A stretch of 64,000 nucleotides of DNA from contig JAYKYS010000011.1 in assembly GCA_036924285.1 (NCBI GenBank), forward strand, positions 5,890,001 through 5,954,000, written 5' to 3'. How positions within the stretch are numbered: the first letter of the stretch is position 1; each line of letters begins with the position of its first letter. A program made the translations under genes and the position numbers. Below are positions 52,740 to 62,362 of the stretch, piece by piece. This stretch comes from Asterella californica (taxonomy: Eukaryota > Streptophyta > Marchantiopsida > Marchantiales > Aytoniaceae). The notes beneath the pieces were generated by a model, which saw only the letters and a program-made list of their open reading frames with translations, did no database searches and was not told the origin of the DNA.

Positions 52740-54000
52740 ACTAAGAAGATCACCATATGTGCTACGACACTCGTATCTACACATCCAATCTCTTCGGCAC
52801 TAAAAGCAAAAGCTTTTTCATGTCTTCTCAATATTCCATGAAAATGCTTTCTCTCTTTCTCAGTGAGAAACTCACCCCCTCCAACCTGCAATCATTTGAG
52901 TGTCTCCTATGTGAACTTGTGACCTACTCTCTTTGAATCTCGTAGAACTGGTTCAGTTGATGCACGTTCCACTTGCTTGTTTGAGTCCTCATGTACTTGA
53001 GTAGCCACGGGCTTCACTTTACGCGTCATAGTCTTGTATTTTGTATGAACTTGCGCCTCTTGATGTTTCACCGCTCTACTTCTTTCTAACTCTAACTCAT
53101 GATCTTCTTTCATCTGAAAGCTGAACCTTGTAGCCATCCTCATCGAACCTTGGAATCTGCTCATGTAACTCCCGTGAATGGATTACGACTAATCCATTAG
53201 TCAAAGGATCGGTGCTTATGAATGACAATACCTCCTCAAGAGTATCTTCAAAGCCCTCTTTTTCATACACCTCATTAATGAACTCCTAATCCAACAAAAT
53301 TCCTTGAGTCTTGAAGAGATCTTCTTGCTTCTTCACACATCATCTTTGTGCACTATTCATCTCTTCTACCACTCGAAATCTAGTTGCACATGTTTCAAAA
53401 AACTGAGCAAATCCACATGTAAACATATCTTTTTCTTCTTCTAGCGCTAGCGGAAGACTCTTTCTCTTATTAACATTCTTATACTTCCGCTCTACAGGAG
53501 TACTAACTAAAAATCCAAAAACTCTTTGTCTGTCCTTCAAGGACTATCCCTTAGCTTCTCTTTGTACCTTTCATGACCCGTATGCAGTGTAAGGAACTGC
53601 ATCGTCCTCGTGCCATTTTGACTTATGATACGAGCATAATGAGACCCATCGTCCATTATCTTCGTCTTCATTCTAGATGTAATAATGTACTGTTGACCAG
53701 TGATCACAAGGTAAGCAACTATACTCTAAACAAAAAAATTTTGTTCTATCTCCACATCCCCTACTCAAGTCTTGATAGTTGGACAAGCACCAAAAAGTTC
53801 ACCTCTTTAGTTGTTAGCAGCAGAAAGAACCGATCCATGTCTTGTGTCAATCGGTCACTTTCTCTTCTCGTATACGTTTTGGACATGATATTGATCTCAG
53901 AACCGTGATCCACCAGTGCCACTATAACCTCTAACAAGTTATCTAGTCGGACCCTTGCCTCTGTAGTTGCACGAGCTCAATATGCTCAAGAATAGTAGCT
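52740..54000 (-). pseudogene. E2 linker and DHG protease
   Basis: The minus strand around 53920-53870 reads VALVDHGSEINIMS, the same DHG protease motif as in E1. The C-terminal protease region lies near 53790-53600 in broken frames (GACPTIKT-like, then MKTKIMDDGSHYARI-like). Frames 53540-53340 and 53164-52907 form the linker (PVERKYKNVNKRKSLPLALE, LELERSRAVKHQEAQVHTKY). Frames 52900-52740 lead into RT. Confidence 0.7.
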
Positions 54001-54006
54001 CTCATG

Positions 54007-55179
54007 CTACTTCTCGTCACCATGTTTTGCAACACAGTATGAAACGCTTGCCTCTCTTTCATTCGACACTTGTAGTACATGCTTTTGGACAAATACTCGT
54101 GTCTTCGTCATCATTTTGTCTTCAGTCATGTATGTCTTTCTCTTGATCACATCTATGATCAACTCATGAAAGTCACGTTTTGCTATTCCCAAAGCTTCCC
54201 GCAAAGAAAACTCTTATCTTTGCATCCAAAATCCTCTCTTCAAGAATCTCCTTCAAGTTGGTACTGGTCTCAATATCATACTGCATTCTATAGGTCGATG
54301 CTTTACCTTTGCCCTTTGAAGAAGATCATTTGTCTTTCCGTGTCATGGATAGGAACATCCACCATAGGTTCAGATGTAGATGGTCCTTGAGATGTCGATG
54401 AGATATCGGAAGATGATGCTTCTTGTTGCTCTCTCCTCTTAGTAGCTCTAGTTCTCCTTATAGCCTCTTAGTTGATGTTCAATATGTCACACCAGATACA
54501 TCTTCTAACAAAATTTCTGAGTTGAAGATGCATTGGTATCACCAAGACTTCGGCTATGCTTTAGCTCAGCCTTCTCTATTCTCAACTCTCTCAAACCCTT
54601 AACCAACTCATCGATTGCAGAATCTTCAACCTTGCTACTCGCAAGCTTGGGTAACGAAGCTAAAGAAACGTCAGATCCCAAAGTTGTAGCTCTATCTCTA
54701 CCATGTTTTTGCTTCTTGAGGATGGTAACAGCTTCCTCCACCTTTCTCTAGTCTGTGGTCACTTCTTCTTCTTCTCCTTTGTCTGCTAGTATCACCCTTA
54801 AGTCAAGTGTCGTCTTCTCAGATAGAGACAATTGACAGAGCCGTTTCTCAAACTCACGTAGCAACTCATTTGGTGTCATCTCATTCTCCCGACGCTGCTC
54901 TATCCACTCTAAGAACCTTTTCTTAGTTACTCTATCCGCATCATCATCAAAAAACTCACTCTTCAATCTCTGCTCATAATCCTCCCAAGAATTCGTACGT
55001 GCATCCTTCAGCTTTGTAACTTGACTACGGATCTCAAGTATCACAACCAACTTGAAACTGGAAATCATCTCTCTCTCAACCACAGAATTTACCTCCATCT
55101 CACAAATATACTCCCGAACATACTTCGTGATGTTCCTTTCATCAAATCTCCCCTGGATACGGAGACCAGAGGTATCCAA
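54007..55179 (-). pseudogene. E2 gag
   Basis: The frame 55179-54748 (143 codons) holds FDERNITKYVREYICEMEV, FKLVVILEIRSQVTKL, WEDYEQRLKSEFFDD and MTPNELLREFEKRLCQL. The frame 54741-54505 continues WRK-less EEAVTILKKQKHGRD and ELRIEKAELKHSRSL. The frame 54204-54007 has LGIAKRDFHELIIDVIKRK, the gag-protease junction of the lineage. No CCHC knuckle is visible. This copy lacks the solo LTR that splits the E1 gag and therefore proves that insertion. Confidence 0.82.
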
Positions 55180-55189
55180 ATAAAGTTTG

Positions 55190-56330
55190 TAGACTCCAAA
55201 AGTCCTTATATGGACTTACACAAGCTCCAAGAGCTTGGAATGTCAAGATTAACTCGTTTCGTCTATTGCTTGGTTTCATCTGTGTAGTTCAGACTCCTCA
55301 TTGTACTCTCTGCAGGTCGAAGACAAAATACTGATCATCATCTATGCAGATGATCTAGTTATCACTGGTACCTCGGAGAGCCTTATCAAGCAAGTAAAAG
55401 ATCAGCTGAAGGGAGAGTTTGATATGAAAGATCTAGATGAACTGAAGTACTTTCTGACTATTGAGTTCATCAAGGATGGAGGTGATACATGGCTGTTACA
55501 TAGACAGTATGCTCTGTATAAGCTAGAACTGTTTGGGATGGTAGCTTGTAAGTCTATCTCTATCCCATCTGCGTCTTCTCTGAAGTTGAATGCTGAGGAT
55601 GGTGAGCTATTGATAGATCCAAATTTCTATAGACAGATTGTAGCCAGCCTGATCTACTTGATCATTACTAGACTTGATCTAAGTTATGATGTAGGTTTAG
55701 TTAGTCAGTTCATAAGACACCTAGGAAACCTCAGTTGATGCAGTTTGACGGATTTTACGATACGTGAAGTTCACTATCCAGTGTGGACTTCACTATACAG
55801 CGGGTGGTCTTCTCTTGTTACATGGTTTTACTGATGCAGACTGGGCAAGAAGTGCTCAAGATAGAAGATCTATGTAAAGTTTTGTCTTCCGCCTTAGAGA
55901 CTTGATTGTTAGCTGACAATCGACGAAGTAATCTACAGTTGTTCTGTCATCGACTGAAACAGAATACAAGGGTGCCACTAATGTCACTTGCGAATCTGTT
56001 TGGCTTCACACCTTACTGAAAGATATGGGTGTGAGATTTTCTGATCTTGTTATATTACACAGATACAATATCAGCAGTATTAAAGTTACTTCTAATCCTA
56101 TTTTCCATGCTAGGACTAAGGATATGAGGTCCATTATCACTTTATTCGAGAGAAAGTATTGGCTGGAGAGGTAGATCTGAGATATGTATCTACAGATGGA
56201 CAAGTTGTTGATATATTCATCAAAGCTTTACCTAGAGACAAGTTTGATATTTTCAGATTATGCCTAAGTGTTAAAGATATTAATATGAGTTTGACCAGGA
56301 CGATTGATATAAGTAGTACAAGCTCTTGAA
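55190..56330 (+). pseudogene. Ty1/copia RT and RNase H, 5'-truncated
   Basis: Broken frames at 55190-55300 (SPYMDLHKLQELG) lead into the open frame 55301-55738 (145 codons) with ILIIIYADDLVITG, the copia RT catalytic YADD, then MKDLDELKYFLTIEF and YRQIVASLIYLIITRLDLSY. RNase H follows in broken frames: FTDADWARSAQDRRSM near 55830, STETEYKGATNVTCESVWL near 55960, VVDIFIKALPRDKFDIFR near 56215. The LTR start is at about 56302. Integrase and gag are missing. It could share a family with 45420-46330, whose LTR text matches. Confidence 0.88.
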
Positions 56331-56345
56331 ACTACTATGTATAAC

Positions 56346-58250
56346 ATATACATACAAAATTAATATATTTGGGACACAACTAAGTTACGAGGACCCAACC
56401 CCTTATGTGTTTTACTCAACCTATATTTTGAGAAGTGGCACTACTTCTAGGTTAGTTACTTCGGGTGATATTTCTCTTTCTTCTTTTTTTCATCTTTTGG
56501 GAAGACTGAGAGGGCCACTTTCCTTATTGAAAGCTTTTCCTCCCTTGTTAAAGTGGTACTATGAGTGTTGGGTTATTGCTACAATACATCGTAACAAAAA
56601 CCTGTACCCAAGGAATGCGAACGTGCTCCAGCGAAATTAAACCTCGGAAGAACCGTCAGAAAGGGAAAAAGCGAACAGTGAAGACACTGGAATACTTCTG
56701 CCTTGTGTCAACTTTCCGCTCTAAAAGCAAGATTGACCGTCTGACAGGACCATGCGTGTCTTTCCAGAGCAGGTCTTTCGTTCTAAAAGGAGGAAGTGTG
56801 AGAGCAATGACTTGGCGACGTGAGAGCAATGACTTTGTCTCCCTCTCGACGTATGGAGACAAACAGTCTCCCTTCAAGCACTTTTGTGCTCCGAAACGAA
56901 TCCCCATGACTGAAACACGAAGAGGTCTCCTGGCAAGACGAGAATGAATGGCGTGCGGTGACCGCAAGCCAGGAGGCTGTTCCTGGTCAGTTTTTGTATC
57001 AGTCGCTTAAATCACGTCCCGTTCTCATGATTAATACCATGTATGCCAAACAGCACATGGTTCACCTGTCCTCTACAAAACATGCCTCCTGGCTTAAGCT
57101 GATGATCAAGATATCTGGTGAGGGCTCTCTGCTTTCGAGATTCGTTCTTTCTATGTTCGATCGAGCTAAGCACAAACGCGTAGCTGTGTTTCTGGAAATC
57201 CGGATTTCAACTTGCCTTCTCTCATCGAGTTCCGAACATCGAATCAGCTCGAACTCGAACCTCGAGCTCCCCTCGATTTACTCTTGCACTCTGCCCTGTC
57301 TGGCAGGAACATGTGCAGATACAAAGTCTCTTCTTTCTTATGAGTTCGGTCAGAGGAATGGTTAGAACCCATGTCTCAATGGACTCTGTGGGTGAAGCTC
57401 TGACGCGTGGTGGACTGAATCCCAAATGCTGTTTGGTAGTGAATGCAGAGTTCTCTAGGTTCCCTTCATCTTGTGAGTAGTGACTTGTTTCTATAAGCAC
57501 TGGGCACAGTTACCTGGCAATAAGACAAATATTTTGCTTCTAACCTGCATAATGAACTAAATATTTTATTTGAGAAAACTAATTGCCGTTAATAAACAAT
57601 TTTGCAAAAGAAAAGATGAAGGCAGTTGGGTGCGATCAACTATAAGATTTACTGTATTTCGTCGGTTTGTGGTAACTTCTTAATTTCTTTTTCTGAATTT
57701 TGTCTGATGTTTCTTTTCTAGATTTTCCTTCGAGAAATGGTGAACTTTGATATCTTATATATAGCTAGAAATTTACTTCCTCAGTCTTGTATCAACTTTA
57801 GGTCTTCCTCAGTCTCTCAATGTTCGAAATGTCTTTCTCAGTCCCCTACTTGCTGGCAAGCAGATTGCAACTGTGGTTGACCACGAACTGTGAAACGCGA
57901 GACCGTTCGAGGTGTACGTGATCGAGAGATCATTTTTGGGTCGTCAAGGAACCAGTCGTCGTGAAATATTTGAAACGAACTTTCTTTTCAAATGAATCAG
58001 ACATGAATCAGTTTTCTCTGTCATCTGAATACAGTGTGGTGGTTTGAGTTTTGTTCTGCACTATTTCCTTTTGTTTTCGTTTTATGTGTCTTTGATGCAA
58101 GATATGAGGTTCTTGTTTGTTTCTTTAGTTGTCAGAGAGAGAACTCATAGGAACATGAAAACCACTTGTAAAATGCAGCACAATCCCATCATCATACGCC
58201 TCTGGACGATACTGTACATTTTTTCCATCATGACTGGACCGTCCTTATCT
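56346..58250. other. Copia LTR continuation, then no recognised gene
   Basis: The first roughly 300 bases are probably the rest of the copia 3' LTR; no second copy fixes its end. Open frames at 56561-56947 and 56958-57365 on the plus strand and their antisense partners have no recognisable motif. From 57500 the sequence becomes AT-rich. Nothing else is seen. Confidence 0.4.
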
Positions 58251-58289
58251 TCTCAAACATCGCTGTGGTTCTCACAGCGATGTTAGAGA
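58251..58289. repeat. Hairpin with 12-base perfect stem core
   Basis: AACATCGCTGTG (58256-58267) pairs with CACAGCGATGTT (58273-58284) over a 5-base loop. After one mismatch, TCTC pairs with GAGA. A run of A follows. Confidence 0.85.
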
Positions 58290-59225
58290 AAAAAATAAGA
58301 GTTTCGATAATCTCAGTATATTAGTGAAATTCTAGGATGATTACCCCAAAATCAATACGGATGGATCCTATTAGGATTCATTAAGTATTCAGCAAAGTAA
58401 CATTGAGACTCTGTTTTGATTTATATTTGACATCAAAATCATGGAGCTTTATAAAGGATTAAAATCTTCAACACTTGCATTCGTTTACTGCATGAAATAA
58501 AAATGTACTCTCATTCCTGAATGTGCGAAACAGAAAACTAGTCAAAGTGAAATTGCACGGATAACTATTGCATTCGTTGCACCAGATGCACGAAGTCAAA
58601 ATAATAGTATTTTGAATTTTTTTGCACTAGTACTACGTAAAATCCATTATCAGTACGGTAACCTAACCATAAGCATGGTGATGAAATGACCTAACACGCA
58701 AAAGAAGAAAGGAGCTTAGAGCTCATTTGTTACTATAAGATTTTAGAATTAATACTGCGTGTCAAAGCTAAGAGAAGATTCTCGAACGTCCAGATTCAGA
58801 AGAATGCAGTCGTAGTTTACTGTAGGCCAGTTTTGTATAGAACCGTGAATAGCTAACCATCGACTTTGTAAACTAGTATAATTATTTTAGTTTTAAATAG
58901 ATTTTCTTTTTGAAATTTGAAATAGATGGCTTGAATCCTAAACTACATTTGTGCAAAAGCTTATCGTCGAATCAGAAAAAAATCACTAAGAGAGAAGAAT
59001 ATTAAGGGAGTCAAAGTTAAAATCTTTCCAAAAGATTCTGGACCTGCGGGAAAGAGTTACGACTTCGGTCAGATATTAGCGGGTATTTCTTATAAGCACC
59101 TCCAGAGATATCTGCAAGAAAACACCCGTGGAGTTTTCTTAACAGATTTACATTTTTTTCTGCAATACAGAATCTACTAGTCTTTATAATTATTCCGGGT
59201 GTCAAAATTAGAAAAATTATAATAA
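58290..59225. other. AT-rich, no recognised gene
   Basis: Only short frames without motifs are seen. The 76-codon minus-strand frame at 59017-59247 is AT-rich and overlaps a tandem repeat, so it is probably chance. Confidence 0.5.
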
Positions 59226-59313
59226 AAAAATTATAATATCCATTCACAAAGACGACCTAGAATGAATGAAAAAATTATAATGTCCATTCACAAAGACAAC
59301 CTAGAATGAACCA
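59226..59313. repeat. 44-bp tandem duplication
   Basis: AAATTATAAT followed by TCCATTCACAAAGAC and CCTAGAATGAA occurs twice with a shift of 44 bases and two substitutions. Confidence 0.92.
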
Positions 59314-61017
59314 CGGTTCTACATCAATTATCCATGACAAAACTATTTTTTTTCTCTCTGAGAAATATTTCTTCCTAACTTTGACACCCCTATTGAAAGA
59401 AGATCCAGCTTTAACACTCATTAATAATATTATTCTTTATTTGTTCTCTTATGAACCTTAACTTCTACGATGATATTTATTGGAAGTAAGCAACGGTTGG
59501 AAATTAAGCAGATGAAGTGGAAAAACTCCACATCCCCTTTGGTCTGTCGAAGCTGTTCAAGTAGGTTCGCGAGGGGCACGGAAATAGAGTAACAATATGA
59601 AAGGCCCATAATTGCTGTACTGCTTGGGCCTAAAAGTCAAAGTATTTTAAAATTCATTCTCAAAGTGGTAAAGCATAGTTTCCATACCGTTGATCTGATT
59701 CGTTAGATAGTGTAGAAGATAAATACGTGAAGGGCAAAAGGTCTAAGTCCTTCTAAACATCCAAACAGTAGTGGAGTTGCTTTGCATCAATTACGTTGCA
59801 AATATGGTGTATTGATAGTGGAGTTTCCGATCTCAAAGCAAATAAAACTGATTTTAAAGTTTATCAAATTATACATTTTACTGACTCTAAACTACAGTTC
59901 CACACGTGGTCAGGATAAGTCGAGTGGGTTACCACGGGAGCCGCAAGTCTAGCGGAACGCTGAATTGCAGGGTATTGTGTAATCAGTGAAGAGCAAAAGT
60001 TCGACACGTCAACAACTGTTCAGTATTTGAAAGACAGAAAACTATTGAAATTTAAGTTATCAGATTTATTATTTATATTATATAAGTAAAAATAAATAAA
60101 TAAGAGTCTATGGAAAAAAGAAGCCTATGAGAAATCTAAACCTGCAGAACCGTTAGATCTTAAACTAATCCAATAACTCTAATAACTTGATGTAACTTAT
60201 ATTAAACTTTTAAAGTTTATTAAAGAGTAAATTATAAAACTTAAAAATGAAAAATGAAAAATGAAAATTTTAAACCAAATTTTCAAAACCACTTCAAATG
60301 GTACTCTGCATTTGCTTAGAAATCATGATAATAGGACACAGTATGTAGTAAATGTGGTTTAGTTGATGAGAGTAGGCAATATATACTTGGTCAATATTTG
60401 GCTCTGTCGTTTTTAGAGGTCTGGTGTTTGACACTATATAACTTTTTAACAACAGAATTCTTAGTAGAAATTTTATTAGATTCTTTAATTTATTGGTAGT
60501 ATTTTAATATCTTTTACATCTTTGTTAATAATTATTCTTAGTATCTCTTTTTTCGGGTTCTTTTTGTCTCTTATGTCTTCAAGTTTGTCATCTTCCTGTT
60601 ATGGCGTCTTAGCCTTTCGGCTGCATCCCCTTCTGATATACATACATCATCAAAATACTTGTTTACAAAGTAGAAAGCACTTTCATCCTTGACCGGATCT
60701 TGTCGTCGGGCAGAAATCGGTGGAACGCTATGCAAATGTATAGGAAACAAAATGTATAGGAAACAAAAAATCTGTTTGTGTTCGAAAAGATTCACTTCTT
60801 CAAGTTGAGTTTTCACCGGTTCGTTTTCTCTGCATTCGAGTTTCAAATTAGATACTTTCTTCAGGTCACGGTTCTTAAGTAGGAACTCTACAGTGATTTC
60901 ACATATTCGTAAATATATGTAGCGTCAGTTCAATTGAGACATGCGTGAATCCGGATAGACAAAAAGAAAAATAGGCCAGAAAAAGAGAATCGGCCAGAGT
61001 TCAAACAGAAGCTATTT
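59314..61017. other. AT-rich, no recognised gene
   Basis: A 91-codon minus-strand frame (60846-60571) ends with KDESAFYFVNKYFDDVCISE and AAERLRRHNRK. It looks protein-like in composition, but I know no family and see no partner exon. No RNA gene was found by eye. Confidence 0.45.
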
Positions 61018-61018
61018 A

Positions 61019-61149
61019 TTATTGTGCGAGAGAAAAACTTATCATCATCGCATGATGGCATGGTAGTGAGAACTCGAGGATAAGAAAAAAAGATCTAGAG
61101 TTCAATTCTCTCGATGTTTCCTTAAGATCCTTGGGGCCTTATTGTGCGA
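61019..61149 (+). mobile_element. Possible tRNA-derived SINE remnant
   Basis: An 11-base direct repeat, TTATTGTGCGA, flanks a 109-bp segment (61030-61138). The segment contains TGGCATGGTAGTG (A-box-like, about 61055) and, about 45 bases on, GAGTTCAATTCTC (B-box-like, about 61098). The arrangement fits a short tRNA-derived element with target duplications. There is no A-rich tail and no second copy in the window. Confidence 0.35.
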
Positions 61150-61287
61150 CCTCCAGCCGTAGACTTAAGGTCCTTGATGGTTCAATATGTCTTAGAAAGA
61201 AAAACCCTTTCCTCCTGTTAAGAAATAACTGGTAGTTTCTTTTCACTTCCATCCACACTTTGACTACTTCCCGTCACACGCTTGAAA

Positions 61288-61520
61288 TTAATTAATCAGA
61301 CACAAAGCTGCATTAGTTTATTAGTTAATTGATCAGAAACGAGGTCACATTAGTTTGTCAATCCATGCCAGCTTGAAAGTTAATTAAACAGACAAGAGAT
61401 CGCATTAGTTTGTTAGTTAATTAATCAGACATGAGATCACATTAATTTATTAATTCATATCAGCTTAAAAGCTAATTAATCAGACACGAAGCCACATTAG
61501 TTTGTTAATTCATTCCAACA
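61288..61520 (+). repeat. Minisatellite with 92-bp higher-order period
   Basis: Five units start with TTAATTAATCAGAC-like text at 61288, 61325, 61380, 61417 and 61472. Short (37 bp) and long (55 bp) units alternate; the long ones carry an extra CATGCCAGCTTGAAAG-like tail. The 92-bp pair is repeated two and a half times. Confidence 0.92.
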
Positions 61521-61721
61521 CTGTAAGGTTCTGAAGAAAAGAACGGGAAACTCTGATATACCATCACCATCTTATAAAAATATCCTAAAAGATATTAAAA
61601 ACTCTGAAGATAACTATAAAAGTCTATGAAAACGCTAAACCTGCACAACCGTTAGATCTAAACCATTATTGGTGACCGCATAAACAGAGTTTTATAATCG
61701 ATACCCAACTGGTATGTTATG

Positions 61722-61773
61722 TACACATTCTAGTGTTTTATAGGAACACTAGAAGAAAACACTAGAATGTGTA
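61722..61773. repeat. Hairpin with 18-base perfect stem
   Basis: TACACATTCTAGTGTTTT (61722-61739) is the exact reverse complement of 61756-61773, with a 16-base loop that itself repeats AACACTAG. Confidence 0.92.
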
Positions 61774-62283
61774 GTTACTAGAAACTTTCCCATTGACAAG
61801 TGCACTTCCCGTGTTCTCTTTGTAGTAGAAATTTACTTAATAAGACCCCTAGAAAGAATGTTGGACTTGATCGTATCCCTCTTATAATTCTTTATTGGAT
61901 CAGATCCTTCACTTGGAGTTCCAGTCGTACATGTCACTTTTCCTAGTCAGTAATGCATGTTAGTAAAAAGAATATGCATATATAGAGACAAGTCAACCAA
62001 CAATCTGGAATTAATATTCCAGGATCTTTTCTCGTGTCACTTCTACCGCCGGTGGATGGTTTTTGGTGGGACTGCACAACCTGACCTGTATAACTGAAAA
62101 CTCCATGTAAGAAGTATGATCAAACAGGAAACTATAAGAGGGTCCCTATAAAATCCGACATTTGTTGTGGGAATCTGATCAAGTAAATCTCCACCCTTGC
62201 AGTGACGCTCATATGTACAGTGGATCCATAGTAGAGAGTATTATTTCTGTTACCAAGAAAAGTCCTCCAAACTGAAATGATAT
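61774..62283. other. No recognised gene
   Basis: No ORF, RNA gene or repeat is recognised in this stretch. Confidence 0.5.
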
Positions 62284-62362
62284 ATTTCAGTTTATAAAAT
62301 AATAATATGAAATAAAATATTTTAGTTTATAAAATAATAATATGAAATAAAATACTTCAGTT
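62284..62362. repeat. 35-bp tandem duplication, AT-rich
   Basis: TTTATAAAATAATAATATGA followed by AATAAAATA occurs twice with a shift of 35 bases and a partial third start. Confidence 0.92.

Larger units (their letters stand above)
51621..55180 (-). mobile_element. Decayed Ty3/gypsy element E2 (same lineage as E1)
   Basis: In right-to-left order there are gag (55179-54007), protease (about 53960-53560), linker (53540-52907), RT (52720-52192) and RNase H (52049-51621). Integrase and the 3' end are replaced by an LTR fragment of another family, and the 5' end is cut by copia sequence at about 55185. Every domain has an E1 counterpart at similar spacing, which supports the reading of both. Confidence 0.85.

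Noticed and set aside
56561..57365. Two plus-strand ORFs of 128 and 135 codons after the copia relic
   Set aside because: Antisense frames are equally open and no domain is recognisable; possible repeat-derived sequence.
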